The notes under the pieces: generated by a model
Seen by the model: the letters and a program-made list of their open reading frames with translations, nothing else
What the model was told of the DNA's origin: nothing
Databases searched by the model: none
In this document: positions 50,201 through 63,205 of the stretch, piece by piece
Numbering within the stretch: the stretch's first letter is position 1
How the letters are laid out: every line of letters starts with the position of its first letter
Source of the DNA: Calliopsis andreniformis
Taxonomy: Eukaryota; Arthropoda; Insecta; Hymenoptera; Andrenidae
Assembly: GCF_051401765.1 (NCBI RefSeq)
Contig: NC_135071.1
Span: forward strand, 16,408,961-16,472,960
DNA: 64,000 nt
Reading direction: 5' to 3'
Position numbers and translations under genes: made by a program

Positions 50201-51792
50201 TTTATATACAGTATAACTTATTCGTCAATGAACAAAGCAACATTAAAGAAAAGTTTCATGCAGATTAAAAAAAACAGCGTCTTTAAAATGATTCTTCCTA
50301 ATCAACCACTCTATCTTTATTTTATGAGTAAAAAAATTGAAAATAATATACGCATATGTATAAAATTTGGTAAAATATTTTCATTCGTGTATTCTTCTGC
50401 TTTATTCTATAAAAAAAACATTGTTAAGATTACAACAGAAACAAAAAATTTCAGTTTTAATTACTTCACAAAATTAACACTTTTTGTGACAAGAGTATTA
50501 GAATATATAACAGATATTTAAAAAAATATATAATTAGTGTTTTGTAATGCATGAACATGATGCTATCAAGCCGTCTGCAAATTTTTTGTTTACCTCGCTG
50601 GAAGGAGATGATTGTCTGGCTGAGCTCTTCAATCATATGAACCCGCCGCCCTTTTATTCCCATCACTGTATTTTTGTGCAAATGATTTAGAAGTAGAAAC
50701 TTAATACTTACTACTTACAATAGTTGTGAAAAACGACATACACAATATACATGATAAGAGCATATTGAAGAACGTAACAAAAAATATTGTGCATAATAAC
50801 TTAAAATCAAAATAAATTATTAAAAGCCAAAAAATAAATCATCTTTTACATTTTACAATGTTTTACATATATTTTTCTGCTATTGTATAAATATTCTTAA
50901 ACGAAAGTATGAACATTAAGTTATTCTTACCTTTGCCAGAATCACTGTTACGTATAACAACTTCATCTTTGCAGTAATTTTTCCCAGGAATGCGTGTGGG
51001 TTTGACAAATTTGCCGCTATTTTTTATGACTTCGCCTGGCCCTAAGATTGGTGCTGTAGTGGGTGATGTCATTGATGCCAAAGGAGATGATAATGCATTG
51101 GTAGGTGTGTCAGGAATTGCTTCTGCCTGTTAATATTATTAAAAAATCTTCATAAAACATTTGAATTATATTATAAAATGAATTAACTGAACGTACATTA
51201 TCCAAATGCGATAATTTCTGTGTATAGTACACATCCATAGAATCTGTGTGACGCCATTGTTTAGCTCTTAACTCTATAAGTTCCAGCAGGTGAACCCTAG
51301 TCGTCATATCTAATTTTTCGTCCTGACTTCCATTCCTGATCGCCACAAAAGCTCTATCTAGCTGATCTATGTACCGTGATTGTTAAAAGAAAAACTCAAA
51401 ACATTAATATTTCAATTTATTCATAAATATGCTATGAAGATTAAAATAATACTCATTGCTCAATACAATACCTTTATAAATAGCTTCTAATTGATGAGCC
51501 CAAAGTTTCAAGTGATTACACATAGTAACCACATTCATTTGTAGCGTTCGTTCATGGAAGCCATTGGTTAGTTGCAGCGCAACGTTGTCGATTAAGGACA
51601 CAACGTCCTCCACTGTTAAAAACATGATATTATAAAGCAACAAATTGTGGAGATAAGAATCAAAGTAGAAAAGTAAAAATTACTAGTCGTAATCCGCCCA
51701 TCGACGGTCGAGTGGCGTTGATTCAGTTTAAGTGGCCGAGGTTTTTCGACTTTCTTGATTGTTCGAGCCCTGTTCAGTTGCGTTGCGGCCAT
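47208..51792 (-). CDS. mxt: Mextli, eIF4E-binding translation regulator
   Basis: Cytoplasmic protein that binds eIF4E and ribosomal/eIF3 components to promote translation in protostomes. Ten coding exons, 51792-51684, 51612-51472, 51366-51197, 51126-50931, 50665-50594, 49712-49652, 49570-49285, 49204-48952, 48877-48756 and 47312-47208, encode 504 residues with every phase consistent. Residues ~38-140 form the MIF4G-like helical domain. The KH domain follows, with its GIKG loop at 208-211 (VMGIKGRRVHMIEELS) and EDKIHYAKDLIKDTI. A serine/glutamine-rich linker leads to the eIF4E-binding segment, a YxxxxL motif with Tyr438 in RELTYEFLMLC. The protein ends APIRWFEPEAYKAKV and an acidic tail. It is shorter than the Drosophila protein (about 650). 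The last intron is 1.4 kb. Confidence 0.92.
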
Positions 51793-53216
51793 CTTTTATA
51801 ATCTTGAAACATAAAGAAGAATATTTTAGTAAACAATATTAAACATTAAATATAATTCAATTAATAATTATCATAGGATAAAAGCTTTAATTTTATATAT
51901 TTTTTAAGAAGCACTATTAGACATAATTTAAATAATATATATTCCAAAAAGTTTATTTTCATACAACTTAATTCTTGTTAAATATGTGCTAAATTATGGT
52001 TGAATCAATATTTTGAAAAGTGCTTTTCCTTTAACTCTACTCTTTCGAAGATTGTAAATGATGAGAAGTTTATGCAAACACTAGAGATAAGCTCAAACAT
52101 ACAAGCAGTTCGTTATGAAGAACTGGTTCAAATTAGAGGACAAGTTAATAATCAGTCTATTCATTCCCTTGACTGTTTATATTCATCAGACACATACAAT
52201 GTTTACCACTGACTGCACTGATTTAAATTTCTCCTTACCTAAACCCTTGATTATTACCTACAGAACTAAAAGTTTTACAATATTTTGGCACAATACAAAA
52301 GAATCTATGATCATACAATAAAACTTTAAATCCAAATTCTCTGACACATCAATTATCAAACTTTGAACTTAAAGCAACTGAAACTCTCCAAGAACAGCGT
52401 GAAATAATCACAGGAAACTCATGCGACTTTCTAACGTGAAACTCTCTCGATCTCATTTAAACGAAGTTTACAAACAGTGCATTTTCTCCCTTCACCCAAA
52501 CAAATTTCTTTCGCACGAAATTCTTTGATCACTCCGAAGAGAGCACTCTTCTCCGAACTCTCGGTGTGCAGTTCTGCGCCGCGGGTGATTTAAAAATAAC
52601 TACGGAAAAGAGGGTGGTTCGCGAGGAACATAACGATGGTAGTCGCGAGGGAAATAAAGGCTGAAGACGCAATACGCTACCGTGAATATTCGCAATGTTC
52701 GTTACGCTCGCCGAGGAAGAAGCGAAGCGTACGTGTCTTTACGCTAGTAGGTTATTTTACTATACTCTACGTAGCGATAAAAATAATTTATGCGGTATCC
52801 ATGCGAGCGTCTTTGGCACTTTCGACATCTTATACGGAACGTTGGAGTAAGAAGGGAAACTTGCGTGGAACAAAGACAGATAGTAAGCAAAAGAAAGGAG
52901 GAAACAAGAGTGGGGAGTAGGAAGGGTGAAAGAATAGAAGGTACAAAAGGGGAAGAAAAAAGAATGTAGGATTGGAAAGCATTGGAGATTGAACGAGCAA
53001 CGAGGCTTATACCTCGTGTATATTAAATTAAGGGAGAGCAATGTCTGCTAAACTAAGAAATAATATGTACGTATAGCGCTGACACGAAGTCCAAAATTGT
53101 AGGCGATATAAGATGTCATGTTTGGAAAACCCTATCCCTCCCAGCGTTTCAGGTATATTACCGCGCACGATGGATATTATCCGCAGTTCTGTTTTTATTG
53201 TCGGAGTGTAACTTAC
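51793..53216 (-). other. Probable 5' UTR intron of Mextli
   Basis: An acceptor (tatgtttcaag) lies about 14 bases before the Mextli start codon. The next strong minus-strand donor, GTAAGT, is read as acttac at 53211-53216. The region between is AT-rich to about 52.4 kb, then moderately GC-rich. A plus-strand 94-codon frame at 52636-52920 has no conserved features. Confidence 0.4.
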
Positions 53217-53345
53217 CACCACGTCGACCGTGCCACGGACCAACGACAGGCAGACCATCCGAGAGAAATCGGTAAGATATGTCGTTGACATACGCCGCGA
53301 AGGTATACTCGAGTGCCTTGAATTTAAAACGAGGCGCCAACGTAG
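53217..53345 (-). other. Candidate first (non-coding) exon of Mextli
   Basis: On the minus strand this GC-richer block ends in a consensus donor (cgtggtg then GTAAGT). It stands out from AT-rich flanks and would splice to the acceptor just upstream of the Mextli ATG. It contains an open frame but no ATG, so a 5' UTR role is the simplest reading. The upstream limit is uncertain. Confidence 0.35.
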
Positions 53346-53499
53346 TATTTAAAAGTCACTAGCAGAACTTTAAATCCAAGTTCGAGTCATAATGTGTATT
53401 TTGAATTTTAAATATATTTAAAGTGATAAGGGATTAATGAAGAATCGGCTGATTATTGACATTGAAAACATTTTATTCAGTCAGTAAGAAGCATTCTAC

Positions 53500-53612
53500 A
53501 TGATGATGATGATCATGATGATGATGACGATGACAATGTAATAATAATCATAATAATCATTATAATAATAATAATAATAATAATAAAAATAGTAATAATA
53601 TTAATAATCGTT
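53500..53612. repeat. Compound trinucleotide microsatellite (ATG/ATC then TAA)
   Basis: Tandem atg/atc/acg units (53500-53537) pass into taa/tca units (53541-53610). Confidence 0.85.
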
Positions 53613-53643
53613 CATAATAACCGTTCGTAATATACAGGTAAAA

Positions 53644-53700
53644 TCTCTCTCTCATTCTCTCTCTCTCCCTCACTTGCTTTCTCTCTTTCGCTCTTTCGTA
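53644..53700. repeat. CT-rich low-complexity tract
   Basis: Interrupted (CT)n on the plus strand, i.e. GAGA-type repeats on the minus strand. It lies about 300 bases upstream of the candidate Mextli first exon, so GAGA-factor binding is conceivable but unproven. Confidence 0.6.
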
Positions 53701-56349
53701 CGCGTTGAATTGTCATAGTACATAAATGATAGAAAATTCATCAATAAAGGAAACATTACATTCTTCGTACTATGAATGTAGTCAATAAATCATTCTTATC
53801 TTGTTTTGCTGCAAAGATATCTTGTTACTCCATTTAATTTGGTATTCGGCAGCGTTGTTGGATTTGAAAGGACTACTTTAAACTCGCTGGCCACAGTGAC
53901 GTTTACATATTTTGTGCTTTCTTTGTACATTGTTATAAGACTTCCGCCTGCCGAGCAGGTTGAAAGATAACAAATCCTAGACGTATCTCTCCGTAAGGCA
54001 TAATATGTTCCATTATATCTTGCAACAGAATAGTAGTAGTCGTAGTATATCAATAGTAAATGTATAAATAAACATTGTCACAGCAATGTAAACGTAACTG
54101 ACGCAGTTCCATTATTGTAAATCCATATTTCTATTGATTTGAGGTAGTGTATTCTCAATGTAATCCTATTACTTTGCTGCTATATGTTGTGTGCGGATAT
54201 GTGTCTCGTATGAATATGTCTCACACCCATACACTTTTACTATAAGTCCAAAATATGCAAAATATGTTAGGAAAACTTTGTACTCAACAAACAGATGCGA
54301 TCATAAGCGTGTAAAATCTTTCAGATCGTATTCTCAGTGATAATTCTATTTGTTGCAAACAACATGATATTTCTCTCTTACGAGTATTTATAAACAGTTC
54401 AGAATGTGTATATATATATGTATATATATAAACGAAGAAATATGTTACTATGTATATATGTATATATAAATATACACACAGACACACTCACACGCAAATC
54501 AGTATTTTGGACTTACAGTTACCTCAGTTGTAAGTGTGCTTCAAAAATTATCATCTATGTATAAAGTATGAGAAAACTAAATGTCGGGCAAATTTTGAAA
54601 TCTTGTTCTAATTTTGCGTCAATTATTTTATACATGTCGTGTGTTAAACGAGCATGGAACTTCGTAAAAGTGCCTTGACATTACAATCGTGTCAAAATCT
54701 TCCCGTTATTCAGTATTCCAACTTCATTACCAAATACGACAAGGCTGCTGACATTAGGCTTGCTAGCACTTGTAAATAATGCCCAGCAATTGTGCTATTC
54801 CGTTAGTTTCTTTAACTATTATTTCATGAATAATTTATCACATTTTAATCGTCTTCACAGATTGAAAAAGAGGGGGCACATGTAACATTATGCATTACCA
54901 AGTTGGCTCAATCTATGAACACTTTTGTAAAAAATATAATATCTATGGATGGTTGAGCCCTTGGTTAGCACATGCGAATTAGTATTTTTGAAGGTAATGG
55001 CGGATCACTTCTGCAGGAACCGAGAATGGATATAAATATCCACGTTATGATCTGTATTAAGTGCGTTCAACGTTGCTCTTCCTTCGTCTTAAAAGGAAAT
55101 ATGATATTTGGGTTCAAAAAGATACCCAAAGCTACATCTCACATTTAAAAAATGGAACCTATTTAAGCGCAAGAGACGGACATTTCCTGCAATTTGATTG
55201 TACAAACTTGTTTATTCTATTGCAGAAGTGATTTTCGCTCTAGTCTTCGTATATAAGTTTTTACTCCAATATCACACATACCCCCTCCCTAAGAAACTAA
55301 GCACAGTAAACTTAAATCGTACTTGAGAAATTGACATCAATTTTGAATTTTGACACATTCGTGTTATCCTTATATTACCTTTAATATAAGTTTAACGACT
55401 TAACCAAATGCAAATTTAAAACAACAAATACAATGCCTAAACACATAAAAAAAAGAAACTTAACATAAAATATGACTCACATCGAGATATAATAGCCTCA
55501 ACAGTTCACCAGGGGAAAACACAAACGAAATATACATATAATAGTAAAACTATTAACTACTTCACTACTCTAAAATAGCGAGAAAATCCTAAGACATGCG
55601 ATATCGCACGATGAACATTATTTCTTAGAAGTTGCAGAATGTTTGCAATTTCTAGAATCATTTCTCTTATTAAAGTCTGAATTTTCTAATGCTTGCACTG
55701 AATGTCTTGTGATTTTTACGCTTATGTAACAATTAATTCAATATCATCCCTCCTGCTATGTTACCGGTTTTATCTTCTATAGCTGGAGAATATCTCAAAA
55801 TAAAGCAGAAATATTTCCTGCTTTCAACTTTTACGTTTAACTTACAATTTTAGATCTTGGAGCCGAAACCCATTATTTGATTAATTCTGTGTCATGGTTA
55901 CACGTAATTTTTTTTATAAGTTAAGCTCGTATGTACCTTGACATTATTCTTCACATATTGGAATATTGTTTCTTGCAATTTATGGAATATTTCAACTCCA
56001 TAGATAAAAATTGATTTCAGACAACAATTAAAGATTAAAATCATTATTAACTATAATTATCAATTACACGACCATTAGTATGTCTTATGTAGTAATAAAT
56101 TACCATCGTGCTATTTTACTTCACCGTCGATTGCCTTTTATTACTAGATGTTATGAGTTATTTAGCTTAACTTATTAACGAGTATTAATGGCATCTGCTT
56201 TTGTCAAGAAAAATCGAAGTAAAATTTATCTGCATTTTACCTTAATCGTTAATGCGCTGTATTCAATCTTTCAAATTTTTATAATGCTGATTTAGTGATG
56301 CCGTTTTTTCTTGAAACCTACAAAAATTCGGTAAATCGTATTATACATA
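53701..56349. other. Spacer with neuroguidin 3' UTR and TA/CA repeats
   Basis: Mostly AT-rich. A TA/CA microsatellite lies at about 54.40-54.50 kb. An ATG-less minus-strand open frame of 85 codons is at 53796-54053. The right end is neuroguidin 3' UTR, with a minus-strand AATAAA (tttatt) at 56137-56142. I see no supported gene. Confidence 0.4.
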
Positions 56350-57973
56350 TTAATCTTTAACAAAGTTGAAAAAACGTTTAAGAGACTCAACGAGCTTACT
56401 TTTCTTAGCCTTCCCCTTCTTTTGAGTTTTTCTTTTCTTAGCAGACACAGTAGATGATTCCCCGAAAGATGTAATTTCTTCTCCAAGTGTGCCAAGAGTT
56501 GTCATTTGACGACGTCTGTGTTTGTCTTGTTTAGTGACTGGCAAACGTGTCATGTAAGTTTCTTCATATTCAATCTTCCGCTTGTTTTCACGACCCAAGA
56601 TTTGCTGTTTTTCACTTAGACCATGTGTGTCTTCAACAGGCGCGTCTAAATATTCCTCCTTTAACTCCCTTAAAACAGCGCCAGACACTGCGCGCCTGCG
56701 AGCTCTTTCTCCTGCTTTACGCATTTTCTCTGCAACTGTTTCATCTCCATCTACAAACATAATAAAAATTTTAGTTTAGATTTTACTATAATACTATTGA
56801 AAAATACTGACCGTAATGTACTGCAGCAAGTTTTGGAGGTACATAAGTATTAGATTTTCTTGATTGTGTTGATTTTAATCCCTCTCCTTCGCCATCCAAA
56901 TCATTATCTGATTCTTCATCGTTGCTATCAATCTTGGCAATTAGTGCATCAGGATTTGCTTTATAATTAGTCGGATCATCAGTATTAGTAGTACCAGTTA
57001 CAGCAGTCTTAACAAGCTTATCTATTTGATATTTAAGTTTGTGATCTATTGGTCGGATTTTCTCTAGGACAGTCCTGATTTCGATCAAACGATCAATCGA
57101 CGGGTCACCTTCTATACGTTCCCCCGAACATTTTCTTAGGACTACATAAGTCAAATTAATCAGATAAGAAAGTAACATATGATATTTCATCTCTAAAAAA
57201 CTAAGACCCTTGTCTGTAGAAATCTCCCCGTTTTTTACACGGACCAGCATGTTATCTACAAGTTGATTGACTTGTAGGACATTGGCATTCATCTCCCCAA
57301 GCAGGCGAAATGCTTGTGGGAGATCCCTTTGTTCCATCTCATCGATTGCCTGAAAATACAATTCAATATAATTAGAAACAAACAAACATTCTATATAAGA
57401 TTTATAATAGACACATTTATTGCTAAAAAATGTATTATATACCCTCATTTTTGTCATAGTTTGATTAAGAAACACGAAATATTTATGAAAAAACGATTCG
57501 CGATAGTTTCTTCATTCATAAAACGCGAAAACTTTTGCTTCACACTGATCGAAGTAATATTTCACCTCCCTCAATATTCCTACATCACCTTACACGGTAT
57601 TTGACACAAGTCCGGCACATAAAAATTATTCAATATTTTATTTATTTCAATATTAACCGCGTTCCATTTCAAAAAATTGAAAAACGCGTTGAATTCCGTT
57701 CGTAAAACTGAACCGTAACCAATGTTTTTGTACGAGTCTCGCGTAAAAATTTGTGAAAGGACTTAATTTCAAGAAAAATGTCGGATCCGCGGATGTACGG
57801 GAAAAAAGCGCAATAATCTGCTGCCATCTTTCCTATTTACTAATGGATGACAGCAGAAAAAAAACAATCAAAAATTCCCAATAGACCCGATGGAAAAATG
57901 CACTGATTTCGCGCGATTCCCGTGGAAAATCACCGATATAATATGCTCAAAAGTTTCCACTCACCTGTACCAT
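56350..57973 (-). CDS. NGDN: Neuroguidin (Sas10/C1D family, ribosome biogenesis; eIF4E-binding in vertebrates)
   Basis: Nucleolar protein of the Sas10/Utp3/C1D family (yeast Lcp5) needed for small-subunit rRNA processing. In vertebrates it is also reported as an eIF4E- and CPEB-binding translational repressor. Three exons, 57973-57965 (only MVQ), 57349-56812 and 56750-56350, encode 315 residues, the same length as human NGDN. The Sas10/C1D helical domain spans residues ~5-105 (GLSFLEMKYHMLLSYLINLT, IRPIDHKLKYQIDKLVK). Then come an acidic linker (DSNDEESDNDLDGEGEG), the family segment YVPPKLAAVHY, and a basic C-terminus (KKRKTQKKGKAKKSK). The 9-base coding part of exon 1 ends in the donor GTGAGT and is supported by phase and by the missing Met in exon 2. 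Confidence 0.93.
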
Positions 57974-58862
57974 TGTTCTGAAATAAAAATTAACCGAATA
58001 GACGCATATCTAAATAACGTAACTTGTAATTAAACGAGTCCCCACGTGGGACGATATTTTCCTTTTCGGGGGTATATTTTTTCGCTCGGAAAAGCCTAAT
58101 CAAAACAGTTACTCTTATGCGGTAAAAATGTTTCGACTTTTCATAAAAAATACCCTTCAAAATCTGTGGAGACAGTCATTTTAATGCACCTTGAATTTTT
58201 AACGAATTTATTGTATTCAGAAACTAAGGATTAAATAACATTTCACGATTATAAAAGACACACTTCCTTTTCATTTAGAGAGATAAAAAATTGCGGGAAT
58301 TTTAAGGATAAATGAGATCACCGAAACTTTTTATACCTTATTCAATATCTCGAACAATGTGTGAAAAACTTGAGGTACTTTTTTTGCGATTAAGTCAATC
58401 GTCAAATGCAATTCAAACATGAGTTTCTGTTTGAATATTGTAAAGAAGTTATAGTGTATAAGTCGTATTAAAAAAGGATGAATAGGAAAAAGAGGGGAAA
58501 GGAAAGAAAGAGTTTTCTTTCATTTTTAGGAAAAGTAGAACACATTACTAAAGTGAGACCACTTATTTTGTAGTTACCTTGTTTCTACTGTAATGTGAAT
58601 TGAAAAAAAGGAAAACACATGCGATTATATTGTGTTTGATTGTGGTGTGTACACGTACACAAGTTTACCTAGGATTTATCTCCTAGGGAATTTTATAAAG
58701 AATTGGTTTAACGTTGCTTCACTGGCACATGTTTCGTTACGACCTTCGGGTTGAAGTAAATTTCATTTTTGACGGGAACAGAGTGGGAAGTTTGCGACTA
58801 GTAATCAAGAATAAAATAAGAGGTACGGCGTGGCGCGCCTTTGACAAAGATAATATCGTAGA
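57974..58862. promoter_or_regulatory. Divergent interval, neuroguidin (-) and TM9SF4 (+)
   Basis: About 890 bases between two start codons, containing both promoters and 5' UTRs. AT-rich, with a purine-rich stretch (aaaaagaggggaaaggaaag) near 58.49 kb. No exon or core promoter element was recognised with confidence. Confidence 0.4.
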
Positions 58863-61800
58863 ATGGTGAGTATTATTGCTTGCTATTCGGTGCTGAAAAG
58901 CATACGAAACGAAAAATTGCAGTATTAAGAGTTATAGTGAACTGACGTGGCGTTTCTCTTTCGTTATAATAATTTCTTAAGTTCACGACGGGTGTATTCA
59001 TAAAGTACATTTTCATTAGTTCTTGACAGAACTTCATAATATTCTTTATTACTGCGACGATAAAAGTACTTCGAATTGTATCGTCCTTGTCTTTAATAAT
59101 TGTTTAAAATATGTACATAGGTGGACCGCATTTTTGTTTTATATAATCAGCGGATATTGTTTACAAATTTTTATCGGTTTGTAAAGAAAAATAAGTACTA
59201 GTGTATGTTTACTATAATTACTTAGATGCTATAAAAAGTATTAATTGCTAGAGTACCCAGATATATGTTGTATATTACTATTTCTTGTAACAGGGAAGAT
59301 TAAGAAGTAGCGCTATACTGGTTATAATATCTTTATTAATCGAAACAAATGGCTTCTATGTGCCTGGTGTTGCTCCCGTGGAGTTTAAAAAGGGGCAAAA
59401 AATTGATGTCAAAGCTGTTAAAATGACCAGCACTCATACACAGTTACCATACGAATACTATTCTATTCCATTTTGTAGGCCAAAAAATGGAACCTTTATT
59501 TATAAATCTGAAAATTTAGGGGAGGTATTACGTGGTGATAGGTAAGATTTATTAAGCATTTTGATTTATTTTCTTATTAAGAAAGTAACATGATTTGTAA
59601 TTATACAGAATTGTTAATACTCCATATGAGGTACTAATGGCAGAGGATATTAAGTGCAGACTATTGTGTCATGGACCAACTACTCGTATGACATGGAATG
59701 AGGAAGAATCTCAGCGTGTTATAGAACGTATTCAACATGATTATACTGTGCACCTGTAAGAAAATTAGAAACTTTAACATTTATTAAACATGCCTTTATG
59801 ATTTTATTTGTTTCTCCTAGGTTAATCGATAATTTACCAGCTGCTACAAAAAAGGTCCACAAAGATACGAATAATGTAATTGTGTATCATGGATATCGTT
59901 TGGGTGGAATTGTGAATAATCAATTTTACATCAATAATTATCTTAAATTAAAATTAAGTTACCATAAATATGGAGAGTTAGTATTAATTGAATTTTACTT
60001 TCAAGTGGCATTAGTAGCCTATACTATCTAGATGAAATTTGATGAATTTTATTGGGATACTGCTGTGATTTCATATTTTATATTTATTATTTCTCTTATG
60101 ATCAAGTTTCATCTTGTTCGCCACTGGTGTTACTCCGAAAAAGAAATCAGTAACTGTTCTAGTACATCTACAAAGGGCATACCACACGATAATTATTTTT
60201 TTATTTGTAGAAATCAATTTAGAGTAGTTGGGTTTGAGGTTGAAGCACGATCAGTTGATGTAAGTCAACTAAAGTTTGATGGAAATACTTGTATAATGCC
60301 TACACACACAAATCCTCAATTTGTCAATCCTAAAGGAACAGAGCTTTTATTCCTATATTCTGTGGATTGGAAGCAATCTGATGTAAGTTGGGCCAGCAGA
60401 TGGGACATATACTTAGGGATGAGTGATGTTGAAATTCATTGGTTTTCAATCATCAATTCTCTTATTGTAGTCGTTTTTCTTTCTGGTAAATATACTATAC
60501 TCCTTCCTTTTACATTTTCTTCGTATTCAATATTATATAGACAATCTTTAATAAAAATATGCAGGAATTCTAACAATGATTATGGTTCGAACTCTCAGAA
60601 GGGATATTGCTCGTTATAATGCTGGAGAAAGCGACAGTTTAGCAGGGTTAGATGAGACAATTGAAGAAACTGGTTGGAAATTAGTTCACGGAGATGTGTT
60701 TCGACCTCCGCCAAATACCCGATTATTTGCTGCTGTAATCGGGAGTGGAATACAAATATTCTTTATGGCTTTAATAACAATATGTAAGGTCTTATTTTTT
60801 TTTATACACAGACTTCTTGCCTTTGTTTGTAGTCTTATATTACTCATTCATACATTTTTTAGTCTTTGCCATGTTGGGTATGCTTTCTCCTGCCAGTAGA
60901 GGAGCCCTTGGTACTTGCGCGATATTTTTATACGTATTTTCTGGTTTAATTGCTGGATACTTTTCTGCACGCCTTTATAAAACAATGCGTGGTCGAAAAT
61001 GGAGAAGAACAGCATTATTGGTAAGACAAAATTAAATAGATGTTTAAAGTAAAAATTGTGTCATATTTATATATGATTGCAGACAGCGACACTCTATCCT
61101 GGTATAGTGTTTACCACTTGTTTCTTCCTAAATTTCTTTATATGGGGAAAGCATAGTTCTGGCGCAGTACCATTCACAACAATGTTAGCGTTGTTATGTC
61201 TTTGGTTTGGCATATCGCTTCCTCTTGTGTATCTCGGATATTTCTTTGGATATCGCAAGCAACCTTTTACACATCCTGTTAGGACAAATCAAATTCCTAG
61301 ACAAGTTCCTGATCAGTTGTGGTACATGAATCCAGTACTGTGGTAAGTTCATGCAGCCTGAGTTATTTAGAAAATTTGAAACACTAATTTTTGGCAACAA
61401 ATTAAACAAGTACAATAATTTTGCAGTACATTAATGGCTGGAATCCTTCCATTTGGCGCTGTATTCATAGAATTATTTTTCATTTTGACTGCATTATGGG
61501 AAAATCAATTTTACTACCTGTTTGGGTTTCTGTTTCTCGTCTTTTGTATTCTCGTTATTTCTTGCTCTCAAATATCCATAGTTATGGTATACTTCCAGTT
61601 ATGTGGAGAAGTGAGTATTATGAATTTATTATTCTATGCAGTTATTCTATAGCAAACATATATATATAATATATCTTTTGTGTACTATTAGGATTACAGG
61701 TGGTGGTGGAGAAGTTTTATTGTTAGCGGAGGATCAGCTGTATATGTTTTAGCCTACTCTGTCTTTTATTTTATGACAAAATTAGAAATAACAGAACTAA

Positions 61801-61931
61801 TTCCAACACTTTTGTATTTTGGCTACACAGCATTAATGGTGCTCACGTTCTGGTTATTAACAGGTACAATAGGCTTCTTTGCGGCTTATGCGTTTATTCG
61901 AAAAATATATGCCGCGGTAAAAATAGACTAG
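58863..61931 (+). CDS. TM9SF4: Transmembrane 9 superfamily member 4
   Basis: Nine-span endosome/Golgi membrane protein (nonaspanin) implicated in protein sorting, adhesion and phagocytosis. Ten exons, 58863-58865, 59294-59541, 59609-59755, 59821-59976, 60211-60485, 60565-60783, 60863-61020, 61083-61342, 61427-61610 and 61692-61931, encode 629 residues (human 642). Exon 1 holds only the ATG, split off by GTGAGT. The N-terminus after it is a signal peptide ([20 protein letters not shown]) followed by the large lumenal domain. Nine C-terminal membrane segments carry family blocks such as [38 protein letters not shown] and DYRWWWRSF. The C-terminus KID fits the K-x-D COPI/Golgi-retention signal. 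Confidence 0.96.
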
Positions 61932-63205
61932 TCAAAATGATCATTGATTAAGTTCAATGACAAAGAGTAACACTTTTTTAAACTTACAAAGAATATTTAA
62001 TTATTTTTAAATTAAATGTATAAAACCAAAATAGTACAATAGTTTCCTTTCATTCTTTGTAAATTGATTTAGCTTTGATTATAAATGAGTAGTACACCTG
62101 CCAAATATTATTCCTAAATATTGTCAAATTACAAATTATTTTACACAAGGGAGGACGTGTAAACATTAAAAAATTCTTTAATTTTTTCATTACACTTCAA
62201 TTAAATCGTGAAAGAATATTTCGTTATTATTGAAGTACTTATAATCTATAAATTCATAGAATGGAGTGCTACTCAAATGATTCAATAAAAAATATATACA
62301 TACATATTGAGGATATATATGTATATGTATATAAATTTAAGCATAAACGTACATACATATATAAATGAAAAAAAATTATTGAAAGTTTCATTGACTATGT
62401 TAATAGTACTTTGTAATACATAAAGAATATAAGTTAAAATTTAATAAATGTACTATTAATAGTAGTCAATGTGGAATACTGTAACTCATAATATTAGTTC
62501 GTATTATCATTTGTTTTATTGCGATAAAACAACATTTTGCAAGTTATATCTGCAAAAGATTGTTAATACATATACATGCATTAAATGCGTTATACGGTGT
62601 AAGATTAATTATATAAAATTTATGTATTTACTTATATTTGTACGAGTCTGAATGTAAAGTTTATTCCTTAGTATTCTATCGTATAAAATACTTATCATTT
62701 ATGCTTAAATTATTTTTGGCACATTTATAAAGATCTGCATATTCGATTACACAGATATGTTTAGTGAATACGTATGTTGTATTATTTTGTTGGGTTTTGA
62801 ACATTCACATTAATCCATCAACAGTGTTTACAATGAATAATACATAATACAATTTTTATACATCTTACAATGATAATTTATGTCACTTACATTTATGATT
62901 TTCAAAGATCTTGTAGTCTTCTTATTGTATGTATTTTTTATCACTAGAATGATAGAAAAACAGCAGCGTGCGAGAATAGTACAGAAATGTCAACAATTTT
63001 ATATTACATAATTATATTAATCTTTGTTAATAAGTGACACGAGTATTTTATACTATAAATAGTGTAAATAATACATAAGTTATACTTTTAAAGACATATA
63101 ATATAAATTTTTCAACAACTTAAAACTCGTATTCTCAAATGGCACTTTATTTTTATAACTGCATTCACTTGAACCTCTTGAATATAGGAAAAAGGAAATA
63201 CGTCT
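61932..63205. other. Convergent 3' interval, TM9SF4 (+) and MPPE1-like gene (-)
   Basis: AT-rich. AATAAA for TM9SF4 is at 62284-62289, and a minus-strand AATAAA (tttatt) for the MPPE1-like gene is at 63146-63151. A TA/CA-type simple repeat occupies about 62.29-62.36 kb. No coding exon seen. Confidence 0.4.

Noticed and set aside
52636..52920. 94-codon plus-strand frame with a hydrophobic stretch
   Set aside because: It lies in the probable Mextli 5' intron, with no family match and a lysine-rich low-complexity tail.
60032..60619. 195-codon frame with an extra hydrophobic N-terminus in TM9SF4
   Set aside because: It reads through introns 59977-60210 and 60486-60564. The TM9SF4 family alignment and phases require splicing at these sites.
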